Of a stretch of DNA of 64,000 nucleotides, positions 28,074-36,933 are shown piece by piece. Positions within the stretch are counted from its first letter, which is position 1, and every line of letters begins with the position of its first letter. The DNA lies in NCBI GenBank assembly GCA_050301235.1, contig JBNKZD010000144.1, forward strand, positions 9,785-73,784. The letters are read 5' to 3'. A program made the translations under genes and the position numbers. Origin of the DNA: JAFGIN01 sp050301235 (lineage in GTDB: Bacteria; Fibrobacterota; Chitinivibrionia; Chitinivibrionales; Chitinispirillaceae). The notes beneath the pieces are model-generated. The model had not been told where the DNA came from. It searched no databases and saw nothing but the letters and a program-made list of their open reading frames with translations.

Positions 28074-29180
28074 ATGACAATGGTAATTACACTGCTGCAA
28101 TGGGTCGTAACGATACTGCTACTGCTCCTTTCAGGAATTATTCTGGGAATGGGAGGAAAGTTTCAGTCACTGCTTTTGCTGATGACGGCTATACTCGCCT
28201 GTCCTGCTGCCATGAAAGCCTTAACAATACTAAGTGGAATACATCCTCATACAGGTGTCCGTATTAGTGGTGCCATTGCACTCCTGGCAGGAGTGGTTAT
28301 CAGTATCCGGATGCATCCCGCCACATCTCTTTACAAATCTCCCCGGTACCGTGAAGATTTGATGAAAATCTATGATGAAAAACTGTCACAATGGCCCACT
28401 CCACATGAGAGCCGTTATGTAGAGACCGAATACGGAAAAATCCATGTGATAATCAGCGGCCCGGAAAACGGTTATCCGGTGCTACTGATCAATGCTTCGG
28501 GAGTGGCGGCATGGTCGTGGATTTTCAATACTGGTGCACTCAACCGTCATTATCGCACCTATGCAGTCGACAATATCGGCGAGGCTGGGAAAAATGAGAT
28601 GAACCGACCGGGCCACCTGCCTCGTACTGGAGAGGAGATCGCACGCTTTTACTCAGAGATCACCGAAAAGCTCGGATTCTCCCGGTCTCATGTGATCGGT
28701 GCCTCAATCGGTGGATTTATCAGCACCAACTACGCGCTTTATGCACCGGAAAGGGTCAACCGTCTTGTGCTCCTTGGCTCAATGGGATATGGATTCACCC
28801 CAAAAACCATTGCTACCATGATGATGGCTCAGAGCCTGCCTATCAAACCGGTCCAGGATGCTACTTTCGCCTGGGCGTTTGGCAATGCGAAACATGTTCT
28901 CGATGCATTCGGTCCCTGGTTTCGTATCGTTATGAAAGGAATGGTCCCAACCCCAATCGCACCACGTTCCTTCACTCCCGGTGAACTCAGTCGTATCAAA
29001 TCACCCACGCTTACGTACCTGGGAACAAGGGATGCTGTTGTCGGTGACGCCGAGAAAGCTGCTGCTCTGGCACGGAACATTCCTGCCTCCGAAATAAAAG
29101 TAGTTAACTCCGGACATCTCATAGGTGCGGAACTGGCCTCAGAAGTAAATGAAGAGATTCTGAGATTCTTCAGCCTGTAA
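28074..29180 (+). CDS. Membrane-anchored alpha/beta hydrolase
   Basis: Residues 1-85 contain three or four hydrophobic segments, then an alpha/beta hydrolase domain. It has an oxyanion strand (VLLINASGVAAWSW), DNIGEAGKN, the nucleophile elbow GASIGG, Asp in TYLGTRDAVVGD and His in NSGHLI. Substrate unknown. The membrane-helix N-terminus is unusual for the family and suggests a lipid-like or envelope substrate. Last gene of the operon; AAAGGAG ribosome site. Confidence 0.82.
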   Translation: MTMVITLLQWVVTILLLLLSGIILGMGGKFQSLLLLMTAILACPAAMKALTILSGIHPHTGVRISGAIALLAGVVISIRMHPATSLYKSPRYREDLMKIYDEKLSQWPTPHESRYVETEYGKIHVIISGPENGYPVLLINASGVAAWSWIFNTGALNRHYRTYAVDNIGEAGKNEMNRPGHLPRTGEEIARFYSEITEKLGFSRSHVIGASIGGFISTNYALYAPERVNRLVLLGSMGYGFTPKTIATMMMAQSLPIKPVQDATFAWAFGNAKHVLDAFGPWFRIVMKGMVPTPIAPRSFTPGELSRIKSPTLTYLGTRDAVVGDAEKAAALARNIPASEIKVVNSGHLIGAELASEVNEEILRFFSL

Positions 29181-29275
29181 TGGAGTTCTTGATGCTCTGA
29201 TATCTGCCGGAACAGGCGGATGGTTTTTTCCCGCTTTTTGAGGCATTTGAACAGACATCTTCACAAACGGGTTAA

Positions 29276-29830
29276 TTCCCACCTGTCAACCTTCAGATAG
29301 TCAAAAACCATCTGGAACCACTGGGTTATAAAATTGTTACTGCAGAAAATGGTAATTTAATAATAGAACTTATCACAACACATACACCATCACTTATTCT
29401 CCTTGATATAATGATGCCCGGGATGAACGGATATGAGTGTTGCCGAGCTGTTCGTGGAAAATACTCTATTGCAGAAATGCCGGTAATCTTTATTTCTGCA
29501 AAAAATCGAATCAGTGATCTGGTACTGGGTTTTGAAGCCGGAGGAAATGACTATGTGCTCAAACCATTCCTGCGTGAGGAACTTATAGCTCGTGTCGAGG
29601 GACAGATCCACCAGAAAGATGTTGTCGAAGCAATCAAAGATGTTGCTAAACTCAAGGAGGAGCTTGCTGACCGCCTGATCGGGGAGGTACAGCTCAAACG
29701 GATCCAGGATCGTCTTACGAGGTTGCTACACAGTGTTGATGAAGGACTGGTTGATGTTAATGAAATTAAGAATATTGAACAGAATGTTGAGGAGCTAGAA
29801 AGTGTACTTAAGGGTAAGGTGGCGGCCTGA
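29276..29830 (+). pseudogene. 5'-truncated response-regulator receiver domain
   Basis: In frame from 29276 (just after a TAA) the sequence reads PVNLQIVKNHLEPLGYKIVTAENG, then LILLDIMMPGMNGYE (phospho-Asp), FISAKNRISDLV and DYVLKPF, followed by a coiled-coil tail. The part before PVNLQ, which should carry the acidic pocket (normally 'VDDE'), is missing. The first Met lies after the phospho-Asp strand. This PVNLQ-type receiver is usually at the end of large 7TM-sensor hybrid kinases, so it is probably a leftover of such a gene. A shorter translated product from 29411 would lack the phosphorylation site. Confidence 0.65.
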
Positions 29831-29832
29831 TC

Positions 29833-30144
29833 TTATACAAAACCGCCCAGCTCATTCTTAAGCGCAGCCAGCGGCATAGCCCCCTGGACCCGATGAACTT
29901 CCCTGCCATTTTTAAAGAGTATCATGGTTGGAATTGCAGAAATTCCATACTGCATGGATAGTTCCGGCTTCTTTTCGGTATTGACTTTGATAACATTGAT
30001 CCGGCCTTTCCACTCCTGTGCCAGGCTGTGAAGCACCGGTGCCATCATTTTGCATGGCCCGCACCAGTCAGCCCAGAAATCAACTAAGACCGGAAGTTCG
30101 CTTTGAGTGATGTAGTCCTGAAAATTTGTTGTGTTGTTTTCCAT
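29833..30144 (-). CDS. trxA: Thioredoxin
   Basis: The 103-residue protein carries VLVDFWADWCGPCKMMAPVL, the redox-active WCGPCK motif, and the cis-Pro loop SAIPTMILF. Size and motifs are those of classical cytoplasmic thioredoxin. The gene ends 3 bp from the convergent receiver fragment. Upstream (30145-30395) no gene is visible. Confidence 0.95.
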   Translation of the reverse strand: MENNTTNFQDYITQSELPVLVDFWADWCGPCKMMAPVLHSLAQEWKGRINVIKVNTEKKPELSMQYGISAIPTMILFKNGREVHRVQGAMPLAALKNELGGFV

Positions 30145-30395
30145 GTGATTTAACTCCTGAACGAATAGAAATTTTGTTATTCTGTTCTTATAAAAATCGT
30201 AGTATTCATGGATTCTAATAAGGTAATAAGGTTATATCCATTGCTGTATTACATTTGCTACTTAGATTTAAAAAAAATACTAAGGTTTACTCAAACACGC
30301 AAATGGAAAGCATAACAATTATGGCAGTATAAGATACTGCTCGATTATATATGAAGTCGTTCCTGAGTAGAATGGGAACCTCATCTATGATCGAT

Positions 30396-30911
30396 TCACC
30401 GTTCAATTCCATCTCTGGCATCAACACCTTTTGTATAGTAGTGTTTAATTTCTCTCATTTCGGTAACAAGATCCGCATATTCAATAAGTTCATCAGGTGC
30501 ATACCGTCCTGTAATCACCACTTCGACATTTTCATAACGCTGTTTGACAACGTCAATAAGTTCGTTGACTGTAAAAAGCTTGTAAAAAAGTGCAATGCAT
30601 GCTTCATCGAGAAAAACTATATCGTATTTACCATCAGATAAATCATCACGTACTTCTTTAAGTCCCTGCTGCGCACATTCGATGTCTTCAGGACTGGCAT
30701 CTCGGACAATAAAACAACCTCGCCCGAACTGCTTTATAGTGATTTTGTCATAAAAACGTTCAAGGGCTTCTATTTCGCTGTATTTCATACCTTTTACAAA
30801 TTGTGTGAACAGAACTTTCTTTCCAGCTCCGGCCGCTCGAATTGCCAACCCTATTGCAGCAGTAGTCTTACCTTTACCATTTCCTGTATATACATGAACG
30901 TAGCTATTCAT
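30396..30911 (-). CDS. cobO: Cob(I)yrinic acid a,c-diamide adenosyltransferase (CobA/CobO/BtuR)
   Basis: The 171-residue protein starts MNSYVHVYTGNGKGKTTAAIG, the P-loop of the CobA family, then FTQFVKGMKYSE, FLDEACIALFY and VVITGRYAP. It transfers adenosine from ATP to cob(I)alamin, giving adenosylcobalamin. It is the last gene of the cobalamin locus, 15 bp after the DUF71 gene. This fits a salvage pathway that takes up corrinoids and adenosylates them. Confidence 0.92.
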   Translation of the reverse strand: MNSYVHVYTGNGKGKTTAAIGLAIRAAGAGKKVLFTQFVKGMKYSEIEALERFYDKITIKQFGRGCFIVRDASPEDIECAQQGLKEVRDDLSDGKYDIVFLDEACIALFYKLFTVNELIDVVKQRYENVEVVITGRYAPDELIEYADLVTEMREIKHYYTKGVDARDGIER

Positions 30912-30926
30912 ATTAGAGATCCTTTT

Positions 30927-31631
30927 TTATGCAACACAAGCTTTTACTGGAAGATACGAATAATTGTCTAATTTTATTTTTTCATCCGCAGTGTAATGGA
31001 TTTTTTTCCTGAAAAGTGGTCCATCAAATACAAATGTATAAAATTCACCATTTTCACCACAGGCATCAACCCCTTCAGCTTCCAGTTCACCAATAAGGGG
31101 TATATCAATAACCCTACCCAAAAGCCGTTCAGACATCATGGAACAATTTACTACAACAATGCAGGCTTTAAACCCTTCACGAATAAATTCTTCAACAAGA
31201 GTACGTCTCTGTTCATTCCATAGTGGCAGATGTGGCGAAATACCTGTCTCGCTGCAGACTCTTTCTACCGAATCGCGGTGTGGCTGAAGATCTATATCAC
31301 CAAATGCACCATGAACAATATTATCACTTTTAAACTCTGAAATCAGATTTTTAAATGCATCCTCATAAGCTCCCCATACTGATGTACCAGTTTTTAGAGG
31401 GATCTCGATTGCCTTTGCCAGGATGTGTAACGTTTCAGGGGTTAGTCCGTGTGATCGTGAACGTTTGTCTGTATTGTCAAACATGGTAATCAGCGAATGA
31501 TAATGATATCCTGTTTGTATCATTCTATACAATGTAAGGCATGAGTCTTTGCCCCCACTCCATGAACAAAATAATCGCTTTATAGCTGATATTTCATCAC
31601 TAATCAAATTCAAACCTCCATTGGTTACCAA
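30927..31631 (-). CDS. DUF71/COG2102-family ATP-binding protein, B12-salvage type
   Basis: The 234-residue protein has the PP-loop motif FCSWSGGKDSCL and the family motifs HGAFGDIDLQPHR and EGVDACGENGEFYT. One branch of the family (Dph6) amidates diphthine in archaea/eukaryotes. A bacterial branch clusters with cobalamin genes and has been predicted to act in B12 salvage. The position between the BtuF-like and cobO genes places this copy in the B12 branch. It overlaps the upstream gene by 32 bp, so the operon is tight. Confidence 0.82.
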   Translation of the reverse strand: MVTNGGLNLISDEISAIKRLFCSWSGGKDSCLTLYRMIQTGYHYHSLITMFDNTDKRSRSHGLTPETLHILAKAIEIPLKTGTSVWGAYEDAFKNLISEFKSDNIVHGAFGDIDLQPHRDSVERVCSETGISPHLPLWNEQRRTLVEEFIREGFKACIVVVNCSMMSERLLGRVIDIPLIGELEAEGVDACGENGEFYTFVFDGPLFRKKIHYTADEKIKLDNYSYLPVKACVA

Positions 31632-32397
31632 AAATTACTTTTCCGATTTCATCCAATGCCTGAAGAGCTGAAGGTCCGGATCGTGCTGCCAGTCGGGAAT
31701 TAAGTGAACGCACGGGTATCTTGAAATCTTGAATAAAATTACTCAAAGATGTTTTTCCCGAAAGTAATGGATCGATGCACTCTTTCTTGCATTTTCCACA
31801 TTCAGGAACAAAAATCAGTACTGGTTGATCCTCAACAATTTTTTTAACTATTGACTGGTAATCCAATTCACTTTTATTTTGACGTCCTGCAAGTATACAA
31901 TTAAAAAACGCAATGGATTCAGCTATTTTGCATTGGTACCATGAAGGGCATGAAATATTACAGAGATAACAGATTGTTTTTGTCGTGAATCTCTTTACGT
32001 ACCTCCTGATTTTTTCCATCGTACATTCAATATGTTCTGCGATTTCTTCACTCCGTTTAATTTCACCTGTAATATTTCCAATACGCCTGATTGCTATTGG
32101 TGCTTCAAGGAGGGAACAAGGTGTGACTGTTTCAAACGGTATGGAGTTTATTTTCATGGATTCTGCTATGGATTTATGTAATGTCGTTCCTATTATCAGA
32201 TCCGGTTTTATTTCCAGAATTTTTTTGACATCGGGATCAGAAAAACCGCCTACTGTTTCTACAGATAAACATTGGCTGGGTTGATCACAATATTCAGTCC
32301 TTCCAACCACATATTTCCCCAAACCAATTGCAAACAGTGTTTCGGTTATTGATGGTGCAAGAGAAACGATGCGTTCGTAATTACTATGATTATTCAT
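31600..32397 (-). CDS. BtuF-like corrinoid-binding protein without signal peptide, Cys-rich
   Basis: The 265-residue protein begins RIVSLAPSITETLFAIGLG, as in BtuF periplasmic B12-binding proteins, but has only about 8 residues before that strand and no signal peptide or lipobox. It carries two Cys clusters absent from BtuF: ICYLCNISCPSWYQC (about 142-156) and CGKCKKEC. It is therefore likely cytoplasmic and may bind a metal or Fe-S centre or the corrinoid through Cys. The canonical lipoprotein BtuF lies three genes upstream, so this is a second paralogue with a different job, perhaps handing corrinoid to the adenosyltransferase. Confidence 0.7.
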   Translation of the reverse strand: MNNHSNYERIVSLAPSITETLFAIGLGKYVVGRTEYCDQPSQCLSVETVGGFSDPDVKKILEIKPDLIIGTTLHKSIAESMKINSIPFETVTPCSLLEAPIAIRRIGNITGEIKRSEEIAEHIECTMEKIRRYVKRFTTKTICYLCNISCPSWYQCKIAESIAFFNCILAGRQNKSELDYQSIVKKIVEDQPVLIFVPECGKCKKECIDPLLSGKTSLSNFIQDFKIPVRSLNSRLAARSGPSALQALDEIGKVIFGNQWRFEFD

Positions 32398-32451
32398 GAT
32401 ATTTTAAAATTCCTGACAATACCTAAACTACAAAAGTAAAACATTTTAAAT

Positions 32452-33459
32452 TTATAGTAACAACCTTTTTTTGTTTTTGAATAGTACTATCAAAAAGAAA
32501 GGTCCTCCCAGAAGCGCCGTGATTATCCCGACCGGGACTTCTGAAGGCGGCACGATACTTCGTGCAAGTGTGTCAGCAAGAACTAGAAACACTCCTCCCG
32601 AAAGAAATGCGCAGAACGCAAGTAACCGGTGGCGAATTCCCGGAATGAGCATTCTACAGGCGTGCGGTGCTATAATGCCGATAAAGCCGATTGGTCCGCA
32701 GATTGCAACAATTCCACCCACTGCAAGTACGACAATTGCGATAAATATATTACGACTCAGCCGGACATTAACACCTCGGGAGTGGGCAATGCTATCACCG
32801 GTTACCAGCTGATCAAGTTGCGGCATGTATATCCACCCAATAATAAAAAATATCAGCAGGGGTATACACATTAAAAATAACAGAGAGTAATTCACCCCAT
32901 CAACCCCTCCCATGATCCATCTGACAATCTGGAATGATTTGTGAAGTCCACCTACAAAATGGACAAACATGATCATTCCGGAACACACAGTTGCAATGAC
33001 AACTCCTGCAAGAAGAATGGTACTCGAATTAGACTCTCTTGACCAGGCAAAACCGTAGATGATCGTTATCGAGCAGAGTGCTCCTACAAATGCTCCCAGT
33101 GCAACAATCGATAATCCAAATACCGATCCACCGATTCCTGCAAGAATACAGAGTGCAGCACCCAGTGATGCACCACTTGAAACACCAAGAGTATAGGGGT
33201 CGGCAAGAGAGTTGCGAAAAATACCCTGACAGATCATCCCTGAAACAGCAAGTCCTCCACCGGCAATCAGTGCAACAAGTACCCTTGGCATTCGTATCGA
33301 AAAGAAAATAAACCTCAAATTTTCATCATGAATTAAATCCTGTGGTGATATAAAAACCATTCCGACCATAGGAGAGACAACCATCACGACAAATGCTATT
33401 ACAGCCAGACCTGTTACAATCAATACTGTTTTTGTCTGTTTCAGCATATTCCACCCCAT
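32452..33459 (-). CDS. btuC: Cobalamin ABC transporter permease (BtuC/FecCD family)
   Basis: The 335 residues contain nine or ten hydrophobic helices. FecCD-family motifs include FRNSLADPYTLGVSSGASLGA, GPIGFIGIIAPHACR and VPVGIITALLGGPFF. It moves corrinoid across the inner membrane together with BtuD. The start overlaps the btuD 3' end by 19 bp. Membership of the B12-riboswitch locus supports cobalamin over siderophore as substrate. Confidence 0.9.
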   Translation of the reverse strand: MGWNMLKQTKTVLIVTGLAVIAFVVMVVSPMVGMVFISPQDLIHDENLRFIFFSIRMPRVLVALIAGGGLAVSGMICQGIFRNSLADPYTLGVSSGASLGAALCILAGIGGSVFGLSIVALGAFVGALCSITIIYGFAWSRESNSSTILLAGVVIATVCSGMIMFVHFVGGLHKSFQIVRWIMGGVDGVNYSLLFLMCIPLLIFFIIGWIYMPQLDQLVTGDSIAHSRGVNVRLSRNIFIAIVVLAVGGIVAICGPIGFIGIIAPHACRMLIPGIRHRLLAFCAFLSGGVFLVLADTLARSIVPPSEVPVGIITALLGGPFFLIVLFKNKKRLLL

Positions 33460-34253
33460 GAACCAAAAACAGGTTCATTCTTTACATTGCAGGTAAATTG
33501 TCTGAATGGAATTCCAAAAACATCTTCAAGAATTCCAGGGCACCTGTCTTTAAATGTTTCTGTAGTACCAGCATAGGTTGTTTTTCCGTTTCGCAATGCT
33601 GCAATGTGACTGCACTGGTATATTGCACTGTTAATATCATGAGTAATCATGATTGTAGTCAGATCGGTTGTATCATGAAGCCGCCTGAGTGCATCAAAGA
33701 AGAGATGTTCGTGCGCTGGATCAAGAAATGTGGTGGGTTCATCGAGCAATAACAGCGGGGAGTCCTGGGCTACAGCTCCGGCAAGAAGTACTCTCTGAAG
33801 TTCTCCGCCACTGAGAGTGTTCATGGTCCGGTTAACCAGATGCTTTACATCACATACTGCAAGTGCATTTTCGACAAGTTCCCTGTCACTGCTTTGCGGT
33901 TGACCCACTAGCCCTGTCGATACATATCTGCCTAACATGACAAAGTCATACACCGAATAGGGAATTATTCCATCCGGTTTTTGAGGAACATACGCCATCA
34001 CTTGAGCACGAAGTCTTGGTTTATATAAACGAAGCGACTTCCCATTCAGAAGTACTTCTCCCTTATTCTGATGTAGTAATCCTGCAATTACCTTTATAAG
34101 TGTGGATTTACCGGCTCCGTTAGGCCCGATTATCGCCCACCGTTCATTTTTCTTAACTGTCAGGGAGATGCCACCGAGAACCTCACCATTTTCAAAAGAA
34201 ACATGAATATCAACCGTCTCAACCACATTCTTTCTACTTTCAGTCATTTTCAC
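33441..34253 (-). CDS. btuD: Cobalamin ABC transporter ATP-binding protein
   Basis: The 270-residue ABC ATPase has Walker A GPNGAGKST, Q-loop in AYVPQKPDG, signature LSGGELQRV, Walker B LLLLDEPTTFLD and a switch His in ITHD. It is the FecE/BtuD subtype by length and by position between btuF and btuC. It overlaps both neighbours (btuF by 14 bp, btuC by 19 bp), indicating translational coupling. Confidence 0.9.
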   Translation of the reverse strand: MKMTESRKNVVETVDIHVSFENGEVLGGISLTVKKNERWAIIGPNGAGKSTLIKVIAGLLHQNKGEVLLNGKSLRLYKPRLRAQVMAYVPQKPDGIIPYSVYDFVMLGRYVSTGLVGQPQSSDRELVENALAVCDVKHLVNRTMNTLSGGELQRVLLAGAVAQDSPLLLLDEPTTFLDPAHEHLFFDALRRLHDTTDLTTIMITHDINSAIYQCSHIAALRNGKTTYAGTTETFKDRCPGILEDVFGIPFRQFTCNVKNEPVFGSWGGIC

Positions 34254-35127
34254 GGCCCGTTGATGCTTCTACGATAATCTTCCTGAAATCCTCGATCAAC
34301 AATACAATCCGTGGTCCGGGAACAGTTGCATACTCTTTCTGAACACAAAAAACTTTGTTTGCATGTACTGCCTTCACACGACTGAGCGATTTCCAGTCTC
34401 CCACTAGCTGATCACAGTTAAAACTCCCCATTGTCGCTGCTGCATCGATTATGATATCCGGTTCCAGAGCCATGATCCCCTCATAACTCAGTGATGGGTA
34501 CATCGGAACAGAATCCCTGAATGCGTTCCTTCCCCCGGCAGCCTCAATGATCTGGTTATAAATCGTCGATATCCCGGAAACAAAAACGCTCTTTACACTA
34601 CCAGAGCCCGGGGCTTCCCTGCCTACACATAGAAGAACTTTTGGTCGTAAAGAGTCTGCAATTTGGCCCGATTTCATATAGTTTTTAAAAACAGTTACCA
34701 AACTGTCAGATTTTGATATGGAACCACAAACTGTTTCAATTGCCACAAAAGAACTGCAAATATTCGCAAAATTTGTATTATCAACCGTAAGCGTTTTGAT
34801 ATTGAACCGTTCCAGCGCTTCCTTCTGATGGTTATGCTCCTGTGTCAAAATAACGATATCCGGATGCAGTGAGACAATTTTTTCGATATTAACGTCACTG
34901 TACCCGCCAACTTTATCGATCTGTTTTACTTCAGGTGGGAAGGTGCAATACGAAGTAACTCCAATAACCCGCTCACCAAGTCCAAGTGCAAACAGTGTTT
35001 CTGTAATACTTGGCGCAAGCGAAACGATGCGTATCGGAATTTTAGTGACAACTGGATGTTTCTGTTGTGAACAGGCAATTATGACTAAGATCAGTAAAAT
35101 TGAATAAAGACTTTTTTTAGTTTTCAT
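34240..35127 (-). CDS. btuF: Cobalamin-binding lipoprotein, ABC transporter component
   Basis: The 295-residue protein has a lipoprotein signal ending LVIIACSQ (Cys 19). Two lobes of the BtuF/TroA helical-backbone fold follow, starting RIVSLAPSITETLFALGLG and including VGGYSDVNIEKIVSLHPDIVI. It captures corrinoid in the periplasm for BtuCD. The first strand is nearly identical to that of the Cys-rich paralogue at 31600-32397, showing a duplication within the locus. Confidence 0.9.
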   Translation of the reverse strand: MKTKKSLYSILLILVIIACSQQKHPVVTKIPIRIVSLAPSITETLFALGLGERVIGVTSYCTFPPEVKQIDKVGGYSDVNIEKIVSLHPDIVILTQEHNHQKEALERFNIKTLTVDNTNFANICSSFVAIETVCGSISKSDSLVTVFKNYMKSGQIADSLRPKVLLCVGREAPGSGSVKSVFVSGISTIYNQIIEAAGGRNAFRDSVPMYPSLSYEGIMALEPDIIIDAAATMGSFNCDQLVGDWKSLSRVKAVHANKVFCVQKEYATVPGPRIVLLIEDFRKIIVEASTGREND

Positions 35128-35169
35128 ATTTTTTTAAATTAAACGCAAATTCGCATTATTCCGCGTTCG

Positions 35170-35272
35170 CCTCTCTCCCTACCCCCTCTCCACTCTGTGG
35201 AGAGTTACAGCATCTCTCTTATTCTTCTCCCTTCTCCATCGAATGGAGAGGGGGGAAGAGGGGTGAGGTAAG
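35170..35272. repeat. Dispersed palindromic repeat (CTCTCCA/TGGAGAG type)
   Basis: The stem CTCTCCA-CTCTG-TGGAGAG (35186-35204) and a second hairpin CTCCAT/ATGGAG lie in a C-rich then G-rich stretch (CCCCTCTCC ... GGAGAGGGG). One arm recurs at 3809-3848. It lies between the propeller lipoprotein gene and btuF and could weaken or stop readthrough from the riboswitch promoter. Confidence 0.55.
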
Positions 35273-35290
35273 ACATCAGCGAAAGGAGAA

Positions 35291-36889
35291 TCACCTTATA
35301 ATCGCAAACCCCGATGGAGCCAGTGATTTGACTGTTCTTACCGTCGGCCCAATCTGAATATTATTCTCAAATATCCTTACTCCCGTTTCAACATCATCGC
35401 GTTCCCCGACAAATAACCTTTTACTTACCGAATCGTAGAAGATTCCGCCAAAAGCGTCCTTGACACCGTCAAGTTTAGCAACAACTGTCTTTTCTACTGC
35501 ATCGATTTCAAGCACTGAAGTTTTTTTACTTTCCAAATAACTGGTGATATAAAATCGATTCCCCTCTTTATATACGATTTGATTGGGTGATCCTCCCAGC
35601 ATTGATTCTTCAAACAATACAGTTACCTTTCTGGTTGCAAGATCGACCATCTCAATACCGCCATCGTTTTGACTAAAGATACTACCTGGACTGGTAATGT
35701 ACAATGCACCATTTGCGTATGACATTGCATAACTATTTTGAAATTTGAGCGGGATAGTATCAACGATTGAATCTCTATAGATATTTATTTTTAAAATCAG
35801 GCCTGGTGCACCGGGAATAAATCCGTTACTTCGCTGCAGTAATACGTACAGATAGGATTCAGCAAACTGAAGATCTGTGGCGTATGGACTGCTATTGTTG
35901 TTGTCTGGCATATAAGTATAATCGGAAATATCTATATGATTTAAAAAGGTACCTGTCGATGGGTCGAGTACAGTAATCTCGGGTTCGTTGTGATTGGTCA
36001 CGTACGCTTTTCGCTCATCAACAAACTCGATATCGTATGGGTTCCAGTTTTTTCCGAGTTTTTTCCGATAAAGGAATGCATCTTCACCCTTCTTTGATGG
36101 ATCATATTTAACCAGGTTATCAGCACCATTCCTTTCCAAAAGATAAACAAATCCATCAAATGACCGAATCACGATATCACTATATATGGGTGTCCCCATG
36201 TCATTGATTTTACAGGTTTTTATAGACATCCGTTCCATCAGTCCCAATGTAGAGTCTGTTTGGGTGATAAAGAGTGTTCCTGCAGGATAAAGCCGGATTG
36301 TAGTACTTGTATCAGTCCCGAGTGGATTTCTTACTACAACATGATAGGTACCAGAATCTGCATTTGAAAATGATGATATCGCATAAGTCCTTCCAACAGC
36401 ACCAGTTAACGGCTGCCTATCTTTATACCACTGGAAATAAAATGGCGACATCCCGGAAACTTTTGCGAGCAGAACTATTGAATCTTTATAGTCAAGACCT
36501 TTTGATCCCGGGAAATTTGCAATTAAAGGTTCACCTCCACTGATATAGAGATGCACTTTCTGACTTATAACATAGCTTGACTTATTTGAGACAAATACAA
36601 AGTATTCGCCGGTATCGGTATACGATACGTTTGTAAAAACAAGTACGGAGTCTTTCGCATATGGGATCATTGTATCAGCGCGAAACCACTGAAAATCGAT
36701 ATTAGGATCTGATGCAACCGAAACTTTGAAAGATACGTTATCCCCAAACATTGCTGCTACACTCTGAGGTTCAGTAAGAATCTGTGGCTTAGCATCTTCA
36801 GAATCTTCAGGGTCATTAAGACATCCTGTTGTCATCAAAAGCAGTACATTCAACAGTAGTACCATCAGAACACTGTGTAATTTACGCAT
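35291..36889 (-). CDS. Surface lipoprotein with two Ig-like domains and a beta-propeller (BtuG-like)
   Basis: I place the start at 36889, where GGAGTGATGAC precedes ATG and a lipobox LMTTGC follows (Cys 23); a 26-codon upstream extension lacks this. Residues about 35-120 and 125-210 are Ig-like (FQWFRADTMIP, DTGEYFVFVSN; FYFQWYKDRQPL, DSGTYHVVVRN). The rest forms YncE-like propeller blades (NPYDIEFVDERKAYVTNHNEPEI, ITVLDPSTGTFLNHI). In Bacteroides the propeller lipoprotein BtuG captures B12 at the cell surface. Encoded between a B12-riboswitch/TonB receptor and btuFDC, this protein is a plausible analogue. The Ig domains are an added feature. Confidence 0.75.
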   Translation of the reverse strand: MRKLHSVLMVLLLNVLLLMTTGCLNDPEDSEDAKPQILTEPQSVAAMFGDNVSFKVSVASDPNIDFQWFRADTMIPYAKDSVLVFTNVSYTDTGEYFVFVSNKSSYVISQKVHLYISGGEPLIANFPGSKGLDYKDSIVLLAKVSGMSPFYFQWYKDRQPLTGAVGRTYAISSFSNADSGTYHVVVRNPLGTDTSTTIRLYPAGTLFITQTDSTLGLMERMSIKTCKINDMGTPIYSDIVIRSFDGFVYLLERNGADNLVKYDPSKKGEDAFLYRKKLGKNWNPYDIEFVDERKAYVTNHNEPEITVLDPSTGTFLNHIDISDYTYMPDNNNSSPYATDLQFAESYLYVLLQRSNGFIPGAPGLILKINIYRDSIVDTIPLKFQNSYAMSYANGALYITSPGSIFSQNDGGIEMVDLATRKVTVLFEESMLGGSPNQIVYKEGNRFYITSYLESKKTSVLEIDAVEKTVVAKLDGVKDAFGGIFYDSVSKRLFVGERDDVETGVRIFENNIQIGPTVRTVKSLAPSGFAIIR

Positions 36890-36933
36890 AATGTCATCAC
36901 TCCTTCCATTTGGGGCATCATTTTTACATTTTT

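Noticed and set aside
35170..35272. CRISPR-like or regulatory array
   Set aside because: The C-rich/G-rich repeats are two adjacent imperfect palindromes without regular spacers; they match a dispersed repeat at 3809-3848.
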